Positions 26,499-36,268 are shown, counted from the stretch's first letter. The stretch: 64,000 bases of DNA from Anaeromyxobacter terrae (GCF_022690685.1 NZ_JALCYY010000011.1:62001-126000); one strand, 5' to 3'. A program made the numbers and translations. The notes: generated by a model not told the origin, from the letters alone.

Positions 26499-29474
26499 CT
26501 AGACGGCGAGGACGTAGTCCCCGGCGCGCACGAGGTCGATCTCCACCTCGCGCGGCTCGACGTCGTACAGCTTCTCGTAGGGCGTCATGAGCACCGCCTG
26601 GAGCAGCTCGCTCGTGCGAGCGCGCCGCTCGCGCTCGATCTGCTTGGGATCGACGGCGACGAACTTCTCGTCCGGCGTGATCTTGAAGAGCGGCTGTCCC
26701 TTCTGGACGACCGTCCCGTCCGGCCCGGTCATCAGGATCTTGTCGATCGTGCCCGAGAACTGCGCGCGGACCGTGTTGAACATCTTCATGACCTCGATGA
26801 TGTAGAGCGCCTGCCCCTTCTCGAAGTGGACGCCGTCGCTGACGAACGGGGGCCTCCCCGGCGCCTCCTGCCGGTAGAGCATCCCGCCGAACGGCGCGAC
26901 GAGCTCGTCGGCCTTCGTCGCCGGCGGCGGGACGAGCACCTTCTTCATGCGCGCCTGGAGCTCCGGATCGTTGAGGTGCGCGGGGATCGTGACGTCGAGG
27001 TTCGCCTCGACGCGGAAGTCGAAGAACTTCACCGCCTCGGCGGCCATGAAGAGGAGCCCGAGCAGCTCGTTGCCCGCCTCGTAGCCGAGGTGCGCGGCGC
27101 GGATCTGCGCCCAGGTCTCGGCGTCGTAACCGCCCTGCGGCGCCTCGCTCTTCAGGATCTCGTTCAGCTTGTAGAACTCCTCCTTCTTGAGGCCGAACGT
27201 CTTCCTGAGCGCGACGTAGAACCGGATCGACTTCTGGAGCAGCTCGTGATCGTGCTGCCAGATCACCTCGGCGGCCGGCTTCCTCGGATCCCACCCCATG
27301 TTCAGGTACTCGTACGTGTCGTTGAGCACGCCGAGCGGGTTGCGGATCCAGAACACCTTGCCCTTCTCGAGCCGGTAGTGCTTGCGGTTCAGGCTGAGCC
27401 AGCCGGCGAGGAGGTGCGGCGCCTCGAGCAGCCGGTCCATCACGCGCGTGAGCAGGGTGAGCTTCCGGTCGATCACCTCCGCCATCGCCTTCGTGACCGA
27501 CGGGTCGCCCGGGCTCTCCTTCGCGATCTGCGCCGCGTAGTGCTTCTTCATCTCGGCGAAGGCGAACCCGGTGTCGAGCTTGCCCCCCTCCTCGGCGAGG
27601 AGCCCCACGAGCGTCAGGTACGGCACGACGAAGCGGGTGGTCGGCTTCGCCATGACGTTCTGGCCGAGGAACCAGTTGACCAGGCCGTAGTGGAACTCGA
27701 GGTTCGTCGCGAGGTTCACCCCGCGCAGGCTCGTCTTGCGCAGCACCTTGGCGAGGTGGAGGTAGCTGTCGAGGCGGTCCTCGCCCTTCGTGAGGAGGAG
27801 CGCGATGTTGGAGTCGTACGCGCCCGCCACGTGGTAGCGCATGAACATGCCGGTGTCGGGGTTCGGCATGCTGATGCCCTGGTCATCGCGGATCTCGCCC
27901 TCGATGGGCTTCGACCAGAACCGGATGAGGCCGCCCGCGTGCGGCGAGAGCGAGGCGTCGGTCGCGTTGAGGCGCGCCTCGGCCGCGGCGGGGAAGCGCG
28001 GGATCCGCGTGGGCTTCGGGAGCCGCTCCTTGTGCCGCGCGAGGAGCGCCATCGCCTCGACGAGCGACTCGACCACGAAGGCGTCGCTCGGGTCGTCCGG
28101 GTTCGCGAAGCGCAGCGAGTAGCAGAGCTCCGTCACCCGGTGCTCGACCTGGATGCGGGTGTTGACCTCCATGAAGTAGTAGCGATCGCGGTCGACGATG
28201 CACTCGAACGTCGAGGCGGAGTCGAGCCCCACGGCGGCGCCGAAGCGGGCGGCGTCGTCCTCCATCCGCTTCAGGATCTCGAGGTCGGTCGCGAGCGCGC
28301 GGGCCTCGTCCTTGCGGCCCGCCTTCTCGGCCCGCGCGATGGCGGCGGCGAGCCCCTCCTGCGTGACGGAGATCTCGAGCAGCTTCTGCTCGTGCATCTG
28401 CAGGGAGCAGTCGCGGCCGCCGAGCGACACGCACCAGCGCCCGTTGCCGAGGAGCTGGATCTCGTTGTGGCGGGTCTGCTCGATGTTGAGCTCGATGAGG
28501 ACGTTCTTGTTGTCGCCGACGCCGGTCGCCTTGACCTCGTTCAGCACCTCGCGCACGAGCGTCGGGGCCTCGGCGGCCGCCTCCTCGATGAGCTTCGCGT
28601 CGGCCGCCTTCGCGGTCAGGAGCGCGCCCCCGAGGATGCGCTGCCCCTTGCCGCCGCCGCCGCCGATCGCCTTGAGGCGCACGCGGGTGCCGGGGTGCTT
28701 CTTGAACATCTCGGCGACCTCGCGCTGCACCTGCCAGCCGAGCTCGTCGATGGTGTAGAGGTCGATCCCCTTGGCGTAGGAGGCCATGAGGACGTGGTCG
28801 GCGAGCTCCTCGAGGGGGAGCTTCTCGTTCGCGAGCACCTTCGGATCACAGCCGAGCTCCTCCGCCTCCACGAGCGCGAGGAGCGCCTTGCGCGTCTTGT
28901 GCTTCGTGAGGAGCGTGCGCGCGGTGACGTTGTTCACGCCGGGCGTCACGGAGACGCCCACCTCGAGCGCCGTGCGCTTCGCCTCGTCCTTCTTGCCGGC
29001 GCGCGCCTGCGTCACCGAGTTCGGGCCGATGAACTCGAGGCCCGCCCGCTCGATCGTCGCGACGAACTCCTCGTCCTCGGCCATGAAGCCGTAGCCGGCG
29101 AACACCGAGTCGTAGCCGTTGTCGCGCGCGATCCGCACGATCTGGTTCATCCGCTCGACGCGCTCCTCCTTCGTCGCGCCGGTGTAGTCCGGGACCCGGT
29201 GCACGCGGCTCGTGTCGGTGAGCTGGCGGAGCTCGGGGGCGAGCGCGTTCGCGTAGACGATGGAGTCCTTCTCGGAGAGGAGGATGCCGTAGTGGCGGAT
29301 CCCCATCTCCTCGAAGACGTCCATCGCCTCCTTGCGGATCGGGCCGCGGCAGACGATGAGCGGCTTCAGGTCCTCGCAGGCGAAGGAGCGGACCCACGCG
29401 GAGCCCGCCTTGCCGAGGCGGCGGTCGCGGTGAACGAGCGGGTTCGTCTTGTAGTAGTCGGCGGTCGGAGCCAT
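26499..29474 (-). CDS. Large biotin carboxylase / biotin carrier subunit of an acyl-CoA carboxylase
   Basis: 991 residues, much longer than the 667-residue MCC subunit in this window. It has an N-terminal biotin carboxylase region (about 15-560) with ATP-grasp loop KAIGGGGGKGQR and EVNTRIQVEHRVTE. A roughly 300-residue helical middle part (RLLEAPHLLAGWL, LNMGWDPRKPAAEVIW) is unlike classical PCC or ACC. The biotinyl domain near the C end holds IIEVMKMFNTV, with the biotin Lys at about 897; a Val replaces the Ala of the usual AMKM. Start ATG 29474 is chosen over an upstream TTG. It pairs with the carboxyltransferase gene 43 bases upstream. Substrate (acetyl-, propionyl- or another acyl-CoA) is not decided by sequence. 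Confidence 0.85.
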   Translation of the reverse strand: MAPTADYYKTNPLVHRDRRLGKAGSAWVRSFACEDLKPLIVCRGPIRKEAMDVFEEMGIRHYGILLSEKDSIVYANALAPELRQLTDTSRVHRVPDYTGATKEERVERMNQIVRIARDNGYDSVFAGYGFMAEDEEFVATIERAGLEFIGPNSVTQARAGKKDEAKRTALEVGVSVTPGVNNVTARTLLTKHKTRKALLALVEAEELGCDPKVLANEKLPLEELADHVLMASYAKGIDLYTIDELGWQVQREVAEMFKKHPGTRVRLKAIGGGGGKGQRILGGALLTAKAADAKLIEEAAAEAPTLVREVLNEVKATGVGDNKNVLIELNIEQTRHNEIQLLGNGRWCVSLGGRDCSLQMHEQKLLEISVTQEGLAAAIARAEKAGRKDEARALATDLEILKRMEDDAARFGAAVGLDSASTFECIVDRDRYYFMEVNTRIQVEHRVTELCYSLRFANPDDPSDAFVVESLVEAMALLARHKERLPKPTRIPRFPAAAEARLNATDASLSPHAGGLIRFWSKPIEGEIRDDQGISMPNPDTGMFMRYHVAGAYDSNIALLLTKGEDRLDSYLHLAKVLRKTSLRGVNLATNLEFHYGLVNWFLGQNVMAKPTTRFVVPYLTLVGLLAEEGGKLDTGFAFAEMKKHYAAQIAKESPGDPSVTKAMAEVIDRKLTLLTRVMDRLLEAPHLLAGWLSLNRKHYRLEKGKVFWIRNPLGVLNDTYEYLNMGWDPRKPAAEVIWQHDHELLQKSIRFYVALRKTFGLKKEEFYKLNEILKSEAPQGGYDAETWAQIRAAHLGYEAGNELLGLLFMAAEAVKFFDFRVEANLDVTIPAHLNDPELQARMKKVLVPPPATKADELVAPFGGMLYRQEAPGRPPFVSDGVHFEKGQALYIIEVMKMFNTVRAQFSGTIDKILMTGPDGTVVQKGQPLFKITPDEKFVAVDPKQIERERRARTSELLQAVLMTPYEKLYDVEPREVEIDLVRAGDYVLAV

Positions 29475-29517
29475 CGGTCTCAAGTCTCCAGTCTGGATTC
29501 GGGGTCGAGCCGCGGAC

Positions 29518-31242
29518 CTAGTGGAACTCGCGCTGCGGGCCGGACATCGGGGACGGCTTGTAGTGGCGGAGCAGGAAGCCCATGTTCTCGCCGAGCACCT
29601 TGCGCAGCTCGGTGGGCATCACGAGCGAGGAGATGGAGCCGAGCGCGAGCCCTTCCTTCGGGTTCATGAGCTCCTTCTCGTAGCGCCGGTTGAGCGCGGC
29701 CTCCTGCTGCTTCAGCCACTCCGCCGCCTCCTTCTCCGCGTCCTTCTTGGCGGCGGGGCCCTCCATGCCGGCGGCGGTGCGCTGCTCGACGCCCTTCTTC
29801 ACCATCTCGGCCGCCGCGCCGCGGACCTTGCGCAGCTCGTCCTTGTAGACGAACTCCTTGCCCGCCGGCCCCATCACCGCGAGCCGCGTCGTCGGGAGCG
29901 CGAGCACGAGGTCCGCGCCGGTCGGGTAGTTGTTGTACGAGGCGTACGCGCCGCCGAAGGCGTTGCGCAGGATGAGGAGGATGCGCGGCGTGCGCACGTC
30001 CACGATCGCGTCGAGCATCGAGCGGCCCGCCTGCACGATGCCGCGCGCCTCCTGCTCGCGGCCGGGGAGGAAGCCGGTCGTGTCCTCCATGAAGATGATG
30101 GGGATGTTGTAGATGTTGCAGAAGCGCACGAACCTCGCGATCTTCAGCGCGGTGTCGCAGTCGATCTGCCCGGAGCCGACGGCGCTGTTGTTCGCGACGA
30201 AGCCGACGACGTTGCCGCCGAGCCGGCCGAACGCGGTCACGACCTCGCGGGCGCGCTCCGGCTGGATCTCGAAGTAGTCGCCGTAGTCGCACACCTGCTG
30301 GATGATGATCGACACGTCGAACGGCGTGTTGAAGCCGGTCGGCGAGTTGAACGCCTTCTTGAGCAGCGTGTTGATCTCCCAGGTCTTCCGGTCGAGCGGA
30401 TCGCTCGTCGGCTGGAACGGCGCGGCCACGCCGTTGTTGTCCGGGAGGTAGGCGAGCAGACGCACCGACTGGCGGAGCGCGGCGAGCTCGTCCGCCACCG
30501 TGAGGTCGGCCACGCCGGAGGCGCCGTGCACCTTGGGGCCGCCCAGCTCCTCGGGCGTGATGTCCTCGCCGAGCACCGACTTCACGACGCCCGGGCCGGT
30601 GAGGCCGAAGAAGGTGTCGTTCGGCTGGATGACGAAGCTGCCCTGGCGCGGCAGGTACGAGCCGCCGCCGGCGTTGAAGCCGAACATGCACATGATGGAC
30701 GGCACGACGCCGCTGATCTTGCGCAGCGCGGTGAACGCCTCGGCGTAGCCGTCGAGGCCGCCGACGCCGGCCGGCACGTACGCGCCGGCGCTGTCGTTCA
30801 TGCCGATGAGCGGCATGCCCTTCTCGCCCGCGAGCCGGAAGAGGCGCGCGAGCTTCGAGCCGTTCGTCGCGTCCATCGAGCCCGCGCGCACGGTGAAGTC
30901 GTGGCCGTAGCAGGCCACGTCACGCCCCTTGATGTTGAGCACCGCCGTGACGAGCGAGGCGCCGTCGAGGTTCTTGCCCCAGTTCTGGTAGAGGACGATC
31001 GGATCCTTCTCCGTGAGGACGCGGATCCGCTCCCAGACCGTCATGCGCCGCTTGGCGTGCTGCTTCTCGATCTGCTCGATGCTGACCGAGCGGACGGGGC
31101 GCTGGACGAGGTCGTGCCCCTCCTTCATCGCCTCCTCGTAGCCGCCGGTCTCGCGGGCGATCTCGCCGGGGATGTTGAACTCGACCTTCTCGACGGGATC
31201 GAGCGGGTTCGTCAGGATCGGTTTGATCGCCTTCGTGGCCAT
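29518..31242 (-). CDS. Acyl-CoA carboxylase carboxyltransferase subunit
   Basis: 574 residues, starting [20 protein letters not shown]. Carboxyltransferase halves are marked by [52 protein letters not shown], and in the C half [19 protein letters not shown] with [16 protein letters not shown]. The glycine-rich pockets bind biotin and acyl-CoA. A lysine/alanine-rich helical insert near 480-530 is unusual. With the 991-residue biotin subunit downstream it forms a two-gene carboxylase unit, separate from the liu-type MCC. A 13-base palindrome lies about 100 bases before its start. Confidence 0.88.
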   Translation of the reverse strand: MATKAIKPILTNPLDPVEKVEFNIPGEIARETGGYEEAMKEGHDLVQRPVRSVSIEQIEKQHAKRRMTVWERIRVLTEKDPIVLYQNWGKNLDGASLVTAVLNIKGRDVACYGHDFTVRAGSMDATNGSKLARLFRLAGEKGMPLIGMNDSAGAYVPAGVGGLDGYAEAFTALRKISGVVPSIMCMFGFNAGGGSYLPRQGSFVIQPNDTFFGLTGPGVVKSVLGEDITPEELGGPKVHGASGVADLTVADELAALRQSVRLLAYLPDNNGVAAPFQPTSDPLDRKTWEINTLLKKAFNSPTGFNTPFDVSIIIQQVCDYGDYFEIQPERAREVVTAFGRLGGNVVGFVANNSAVGSGQIDCDTALKIARFVRFCNIYNIPIIFMEDTTGFLPGREQEARGIVQAGRSMLDAIVDVRTPRILLILRNAFGGAYASYNNYPTGADLVLALPTTRLAVMGPAGKEFVYKDELRKVRGAAAEMVKKGVEQRTAAGMEGPAAKKDAEKEAAEWLKQQEAALNRRYEKELMNPKEGLALGSISSLVMPTELRKVLGENMGFLLRHYKPSPMSGPQREFH

Positions 31243-31344
31243 GGGCGGCTCGGTCCTCTGAACGACGGGTGTGAGTGCAAAGCGTGCCGATCGCTCCGGT
31301 CAGCCTGGCGGCGAACCGCTCTCGGGGCTTCGTCGGAAAAAGTG

Positions 31345-31357
31345 TGTGATTCTCACA
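31345..31357. promoter_or_regulatory. Palindromic operator candidate upstream of the carboxylase operon
   Basis: TGTGA-TTC-TCACA is a perfect palindrome about 100 bases before the start of the carboxyltransferase gene, in a locally AT-richer stretch. The half sites resemble CRP/FNR-type or GntR-type recognition, but the three-base spacer is too short for CRP (six). The binding protein is unknown. Confidence 0.4.
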
Positions 31358-31480
31358 AAGGCCCGCGCGCCCGGGCAAGGGGTCTCGCAGGCTTTGCGCC
31401 CCCGATCGCGCAATCCGGGCGGCACTTCGTGGACCGGTGCAGGCGGACCGCCGCACCGCGTCAGAGCGTGGGCCCCGCCG

Positions 31481-31753
31481 TTCTTCACCCCCGCCGGCTC
31501 GATCACGCAGTTGCTGCAGAACTGCGGCGGCGAGGCCTCCATCGTCGAGGCGCGGTTCATCGATGGCCTCTCCGACGATCAGGTGATCGCGCTCTTCCAG
31601 GCGGCTCGCGAGGCCGACTACCGAGGGCTCGCCGGGCAGGTGCGCACGGTCGCCGCGCTGTTCCCGAAGCGCGGCGCCGTCCCCCAGGACCGCCGCGTCG
31701 AGCTGACCTCGCAGCTCGCCAGGCTGCGCCAGCGCGCGGCCGGGGTCGCCGGT
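31481..31753 (+). pseudogene. Remnant of a ChrB N-terminal-domain-like gene
   Basis: This stretch has clear coding character in one frame: FFTPAGSITQLLQNCGGEAS, then VEARFIDGLSDDQVIALFQAAREADYRGLAGQV and, near the end, RRVELTSQLARLRQRAAGVAG. It resembles the second half of the N-terminal domain of chromate-resistance protein ChrB (the GGEA, EADY and RRxxLxxxLxRLRxR region). There is no plausible start codon or N-terminal part, and the frame runs on into the antisense of the methyltransferase gene without the C-terminal domain. I read it as a truncated relic. The family match is by eye. Confidence 0.45.
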
Positions 31754-31792
31754 GGCCCTCTGCGGTCGGGATCGCGACGCGAAGCGGCCTCG

Positions 31793-32350
31793 TCAGCCCT
31801 TCACGAGCACCGCCGCGTGGCTTCGCCAGACCTCTGGCCGGGCTGCGACGAGGAGCCCGGCGTCCGCGGCGGCGACGAGCTCGCGCTCGAGCTCCGCCGC
31901 CGAGACGTGGCCGCTCGGCTCGCCCAGGAGGAGCCTTCCGCCGGGCCGGAGCGCCGCGGCGGCCTCGGCGAAGAACCGCGCCGCGCTCGGCAGCTCGTGC
32001 ACGAGCGCGAACGCGACCACCACGTCGACCTTGCCGGCGAGGTCCTCGACTCCGAGCGTGTCGGCGTCGGCGAGCCGGAGGTCGATCCGCTCGGCCAGGC
32101 CGGCGCGGCGGGCGCGACGGCGGAGCGCCTCGAGCATCTTCGGCTGGAGCTCGACCGCGACGACGCGCCCGGAGGGCCCGACGAGCCTCGCGAGATCGAG
32201 CGTGAAGAAGCCCATGCCCGGACCGGGCTCGAGCACCGTCATCCCCTCCGCCACGTACGGCCGCAGGAGCGCGAGCGGGTTCTGGACGAGCCGCCGGAAC
32301 GGGTTCACCAGCAGGTAACCGAGCCACCAGGGGCACACGCGATGGGACAT
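31793..32350 (-). CDS. SAM-dependent methyltransferase, class I
   Basis: 185 residues from MSHRVCPWWLGYLLVNPFRR. The SAM-binding motif I is VLEPGPGMGFFTLDLARLVG, motif II VVAVELQPKMLEALRRRA, and the later LRPGGRLLLGEP is the post-III strand. It resembles small methyltransferases of unknown substrate. GGAGG sits two bases before the ATG, a short spacing; the upstream frame is open but without family resemblance. It lies convergent to the ChrB-like remnant. Substrate unknown. Confidence 0.78.
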   Translation of the reverse strand: MSHRVCPWWLGYLLVNPFRRLVQNPLALLRPYVAEGMTVLEPGPGMGFFTLDLARLVGPSGRVVAVELQPKMLEALRRRARRAGLAERIDLRLADADTLGVEDLAGKVDVVVAFALVHELPSAARFFAEAAAALRPGGRLLLGEPSGHVSAAELERELVAAADAGLLVAARPEVWRSHAAVLVKG

Positions 32351-32627
32351 GGCCTCCGGGATCGCCCATCCGGCGCGGCACCGGAAGCGCGACGTTGGGG
32401 CTCGTGGGCAGCGCGAGCGCAGGCACAGCCGGATGAGGCTGCGCCGCAGCGATCCAGGGTCCGGGGACGCGTCGTTTCCGTCCCCCGCGCAGGCTGACGG
32501 CCCGCCCACGGCGAAAGATCCCGTGATGCGGGGCTCGCTTGGCCTCTCCGTCTTGATCTCCATCAAGCTGCGCGCACTGCGGGTCCGTTGATCGGCTCAC
32601 TGAGACCGCGTATCGTCCGGCTCGAAG

Positions 32628-32644
32628 TTGATAATGATTCGCAA
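32628..32644. promoter_or_regulatory. Fur box upstream of the ferrous-iron transport cluster
   Basis: TTGATAATGATTCGCAA contains a perfect left heptamer and a partial right heptamer of the 7-1-7 Fur motif (TGATAAT-x-ATTATCA). It is an AT-rich island about 80 bases before the outer-membrane protein gene that heads the feo genes. Iron repression of the 32724-36501 genes through Fur is therefore likely. The rest of the 32351-32723 gap shows no gene. Confidence 0.7.
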
Positions 32645-32723
32645 GATTGGTGGCCAGAGGACCCCGAGCCCAGCGCCCCGCCAGCGGAGCCCGCACGCAG
32701 GCTCCCGCCCGAGGTGAACCGAC

Positions 32724-33524
32724 ATGAGCTCCACGCCCTCCTGCTGCTCCCCGCGCTCCCGCCGCCACCGCCGCGCCGCCCTCCTCGTCCTCGCCGCGCT
32801 CGCCGTCGTCGCGCCGCTGCTCGCGCGCTCGCAGGAGCTCGAGCTCCACGCCGCGCCCGCCGCCGCGGAGGAGCCCGAGGTCGTGGCCGAGGCGCTCTTC
32901 CTCTGCGACACGCTCCCTCCGGGCGGGCGCGACCTGAACCTCTCCCTGGCGCTCGCCGAGGGCGAGCCGGATCCCGTCAGCGGGGAGGCCGCGCTGCAGG
33001 CCTCGCCGCGCGTCCAGCTCGCGATGGGGCTCGGCGAGCGCGTCGGCTTCACCGCGGACGTGGGGCTCGGCACCGGGGGCGCCGTGGCGCTCGAGGCCCC
33101 CGGCGCGTCGCTCAAGCTCCTCCTCCGCGCCCCCGACGCGCACCGGACCGGCCTCTCCGCCTCGCTCGACCTCTTCGGCTCGACCCACGCGCTCCACGAG
33201 TCGGAGGCCGGGCTCGGGCTCGGCGCCATCCGCGCGCTCGGCCGCGTGGCGCTGCGCGCGAGCGCGAGCGTCGCGAGCGGCGTCTCCTCCTGGTCGCCGC
33301 ACCTGCACTTCGGCACGTCGGCCGCGATCGCGCTGGGGGCCCGCTGGCGCGCGCTCGCCGAGGTGGTGTCCGAGGTCGCCGCCGGCGAGGTGGCGGTCTC
33401 CGCGGGGCCGACCTTGAAGGTCGCGCTCGCGGAGAACAGCGCGCTCATGGCCGGCGCGCTCTTCCCGGTCTCGCAGGGCGGCGCCCTGCCGGTCTTCACC
33501 TTCCAGCTCACGCAGTCGATGTGA
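32724..33524 (+). CDS. Exported, probably outer-membrane beta-barrel protein of the feo cluster
   Basis: 266 residues. The N-terminus has Arg residues then a hydrophobic stretch ALLVLAALAVVAPLLARS, a signal peptide. The body alternates short hydrophobic strands and turns (RVQLAMGLGERVGFTADVGL, LGAIRALGRVALRASASVA) and ends in FTFQLTQSM, compatible with a small barrel. No family is recognised with confidence. It is the first gene after the Fur box and 25 bases before feoA, so it may take part in iron passage across the outer membrane; that is inference from position. Confidence 0.65.
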   Translation: MSSTPSCCSPRSRRHRRAALLVLAALAVVAPLLARSQELELHAAPAAAEEPEVVAEALFLCDTLPPGGRDLNLSLALAEGEPDPVSGEAALQASPRVQLAMGLGERVGFTADVGLGTGGAVALEAPGASLKLLLRAPDAHRTGLSASLDLFGSTHALHESEAGLGLGAIRALGRVALRASASVASGVSSWSPHLHFGTSAAIALGARWRALAEVVSEVAAGEVAVSAGPTLKVALAENSALMAGALFPVSQGGALPVFTFQLTQSM

Positions 33525-33549
33525 CCCTCGCCGTCGGAGAACGCTCCAC

Positions 33550-33825
33550 ATGCCTCGTTCCAGCAGCACCGCGGCGGAGGGATCGCCCCCGCCGCGCCCC
33601 GCGATGCCCCTCGGCCTCCTCGGCGACGGAGAGTCCGCGGAGATCGTCGCCGTCGCCGTCGCCGCCCGCGGCGGGTGCGAGGCGCGTGCGGAGGAGATGG
33701 GCCTCCGCATCGGGAAGCGCGTGGTGATGCTCAGCAACGGCGCGGGCCCGGTGCTCGTCAAGGTGGACGAGTCGCGCATCGCGGTCGATCGCGGCGTCGC
33801 CATGAAGATCAAGGTCACGAGGTGA
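33550..33825 (+). CDS. feoA: FeoA family protein (first copy)
   Basis: 91 residues. After a Pro/Ser-rich leader of about 18 residues comes a FeoA SH3-like domain: MPLGLLGDGESAEIVAV, CEARAEEMGLRIGKRVVML, VLVKVDESRIAVDRGVAMKI. FeoA binds FeoB and modulates its activity. The ATG at 33550 may be too far upstream; ATG 33604 would give a protein of usual size. It lies six bases before a second FeoA gene. Confidence 0.85.
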   Translation: MPRSSSTAAEGSPPPRPAMPLGLLGDGESAEIVAVAVAARGGCEARAEEMGLRIGKRVVMLSNGAGPVLVKVDESRIAVDRGVAMKIKVTR

Positions 33826-33830
33826 CGGAC

Positions 33831-34058
33831 ATGAACCTGGCAAAGCTCGCGCCCGGCGAGAAGGGGCGCATCACGGCGATCGGGGCGATCGGTCCCATGC
33901 GGCGGCGGCTCATGGACATGGGGCTCCTGCCCGGCGAGGAGGTGCGGGTGGAGAAGGTCGCCCCGCTCGGAGATCCCATCGAGGTGCGGATCCGCAGCTA
34001 CCACCTCTCCCTCCGCAAGAAGGAGGCGGAGGGGATCGCGGTGGAGGTGACGCCGTGA
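33831..34058 (+). CDS. feoA: FeoA family protein (second copy)
   Basis: 75 residues, a standard FeoA: MNLAKLAPGEKGRITAIG, then MRRRLMDMGLLPGEEVRVEKVAPLGDP and RSYHLSLRKKEAEGIAVEV. GAGGTGACGGAC precedes the ATG. Its stop overlaps the GTG start of feoB (GTGA), indicating translational coupling and a direct FeoB partner role. Paired FeoA genes occur in several delta-group bacteria. Confidence 0.92.
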   Translation: MNLAKLAPGEKGRITAIGAIGPMRRRLMDMGLLPGEEVRVEKVAPLGDPIEVRIRSYHLSLRKKEAEGIAVEVTP

Positions 34059-36268
34059 GCGCGGCCCCGAAGCTCCCCCCGTTCTCGGCGGCGCACCCCG
34101 CGGCGGCGCGGACCATCACCGTCGCCGTCGCCGGCAACCCGAACTCAGGCAAGTCGACGCTCATCAACGCGATCGCGGGCAGCCGCCTCCACGTCGGCAA
34201 CTGGCCCGGCGTGACGGTCGAGAAGAAGGAGGCCGCCTTCGAGCACGAGGGGCGGCGCATCCGGCTCGTCGATCTGCCGGGGACCTACTCCCTCTCGCCC
34301 TACTCGCAGGAGGAGATCGTCGCGCGCGACTACCTCGCCCACGAGCGGCCGGACGTCATCGTGAACGTCGTGGACTCGACGAACCTCGAGCGGAACCTGT
34401 ACCTCACGGTGCAGCTCCTCGAGCTCGGCATCCCGGTGGTGATGGCGCTCAACGTCTACGACGAGGCGCAGGCGAAGGGCCACCGCATCGACGTGCGCGG
34501 GATCGAGGCGCGGCTCGGCGTGCCCGTGGTGCCGACCTCGGCGACGCGCAAGGAAGGCCTCGCCGAGCTGCTCGGGACCGTCGTCGCCACGGCCGATCGC
34601 CGCCAGGTGCGGACCCCCGCCCCGCTCTCGTACGGCCCGGACCTCGACGCCGCGACCGGGGGCGTGGCGCGTGCGCTCGAGGAGCGCCACCCCGAGCTCA
34701 CGGCGCACTTCCCGGCCCGCTGGCTCGCGCTGAAGCTCATCGAGGGCGACGCGCGCGTGCTCGAGGAGACCGCGCTCGACCGGGGCGCGCTCGTCGCGAG
34801 GCCGCTCGAGCACCTCGTCGCCGCCCACGGCGACGACGTCGAGGCGATCGTCGCCGAGGCGCGCTACGGCCTCGCGGCCGGGCTCACCCGCGAGGTGCTC
34901 GAGAAGCCGCGCCTCCAGAAGACCGAGCTCACCGAGCGGATCGACCGCGTGGTCCTGAACCGCTTCCTCGGGATCCCGATCTTCCTCGCCGCGATGTGGA
35001 TCGTCTTCAAGCTCACCTTCGATCTCTCCGCCCCGTTCGGCGACTGGATCGACGCCATGACGAGCGGGCCGGTGAAGCGCTGGGCGGCGGCGCTGCTCGG
35101 GATGATCGGCGCGCCGGGCTGGACGGTGTCGCTCGTGAACGACGGGATCATCGCGGGCGTCGGGTTCGTCCTCGTCTTCGTCCCCGTCATCTTCGCGATG
35201 ATGTTCTTCATCACCTTCCTCGAGGGCTCGGGCTACATGGCCCGCGCCGCCTTCGTGATGGACAAGGCGATGCACGCGATGGGGCTCCACGGGAAGTCGT
35301 TCATCCCGATGGTCCTCGGCTTCGGCTGCAACGTCCCGGGCGTCTACGCCACCCGCACGCTCGAGAGCGGGCGCGACCGCATCCTCACCGCGCTCCTCAT
35401 CCCGCTCATGTCCTGCGGCGCGCGGCTCCCGGTGTACGTGCTCTTCGTCGGAGTGTTCTTCCCGAACCGCCCCGGCACGGTGATCTGGTCGCTGTACGTC
35501 ATCGGCATCGCGCTCGCGATCACCATGGGCGTCGTCTTCAAGAAGACGCTGTTCCGCGGCGAGGCGCCCGCGTTCATCATGGAGCTGCCGCCCTACCGCA
35601 TGCCGTCCCTGCGCAGCCTCTGCCTCCACACCTGGGAGAAGGGGAAGCACTTCCTCACCAAGGCCGGCACGTACATCCTCGCGGTGTCGGTCATCGTCTG
35701 GTTCATGCTGAACCTGCCGTGGGGCGTGCAGGACAAGAAGGACTCGTACCTCGGCAAGGCGGGCCAGGTGATGGCGCCCGCGCTCGCGCCGCTCGGGTTC
35801 GGGACCTGGGAGGCGGCGTCCTCGCTCATCACCGGCGTCATCGCCAAGGAGATCGTGGTCGGGACGATGTCGGAGATCTACGCGCCGAAGCCCGCCCACG
35901 AGGAGCAGGCGCCGACGTTCGCCGAGGACCTGCGCGAGATCGGCACCTCGTTCGCGGGCGCGGCGCGGGAGGCGCTCTCGAACGTGGTCTCCACCGCGGG
36001 GCTCTCCTCCATCTCCATCGACAAGGCCGACGAGGCGCCCTCCCCGCTCAAGGACGCCGTGCGCGGCGCGTTCACACCGCTCACCGCGCTCGGCTTCATG
36101 GTGTTCGTGCTGCTCTACATGCCCTGCGTGGTGGTCGCCATCGCGATGCGCCAGGAGTTCGGCGGCTGGAAGTGGTTCGGCGTCGCGTTCGCCTACCAGA
36201 CCGCGCTCGCCTGGGGGATGGCGCTCCTCATCTACCAGGGCGGCCGGCTCCTCGGGCTGGGGGCCTGA
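34055..36268 (+). CDS. feoB: Ferrous iron transport GTPase FeoB
   Basis: 737 residues, GTG start coupled to feoA. The N-terminal G domain has G1 GNPNSGKST (27-35), G3 LVDLPGTYSL and G4 as ALNVYDEA. A helical guanine-dissociation inhibitor region follows to about 280. The membrane part begins near 310 and contains the Gate motifs, e.g. FVMDKAMHAMGLHGKSFIPMVLGFGCNVPG with a conserved Cys, and IPLMSCGARLPVYVLFV. It imports Fe2+ across the inner membrane. Two FeoA genes lie before it and a small Cys-containing membrane protein gene follows two bases later. Confidence 0.95.
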   Translation: MSAAPKLPPFSAAHPAAARTITVAVAGNPNSGKSTLINAIAGSRLHVGNWPGVTVEKKEAAFEHEGRRIRLVDLPGTYSLSPYSQEEIVARDYLAHERPDVIVNVVDSTNLERNLYLTVQLLELGIPVVMALNVYDEAQAKGHRIDVRGIEARLGVPVVPTSATRKEGLAELLGTVVATADRRQVRTPAPLSYGPDLDAATGGVARALEERHPELTAHFPARWLALKLIEGDARVLEETALDRGALVARPLEHLVAAHGDDVEAIVAEARYGLAAGLTREVLEKPRLQKTELTERIDRVVLNRFLGIPIFLAAMWIVFKLTFDLSAPFGDWIDAMTSGPVKRWAAALLGMIGAPGWTVSLVNDGIIAGVGFVLVFVPVIFAMMFFITFLEGSGYMARAAFVMDKAMHAMGLHGKSFIPMVLGFGCNVPGVYATRTLESGRDRILTALLIPLMSCGARLPVYVLFVGVFFPNRPGTVIWSLYVIGIALAITMGVVFKKTLFRGEAPAFIMELPPYRMPSLRSLCLHTWEKGKHFLTKAGTYILAVSVIVWFMLNLPWGVQDKKDSYLGKAGQVMAPALAPLGFGTWEAASSLITGVIAKEIVVGTMSEIYAPKPAHEEQAPTFAEDLREIGTSFAGAAREALSNVVSTAGLSSISIDKADEAPSPLKDAVRGAFTPLTALGFMVFVLLYMPCVVVAIAMRQEFGGWKWFGVAFAYQTALAWGMALLIYQGGRLLGLGA

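Noticed and set aside
26826-29669. Very long open frame antisense to the biotin carboxylase gene
   Set aside because: High GC leaves few stops in antisense frames. The translation is Arg/Glu/Leu/Val-rich with no domains, and the sense frame encodes an unmistakable carboxylase. The same reasoning removes other long antisense frames, such as those over 46-2430, 16437-18914 and 29521-32205.
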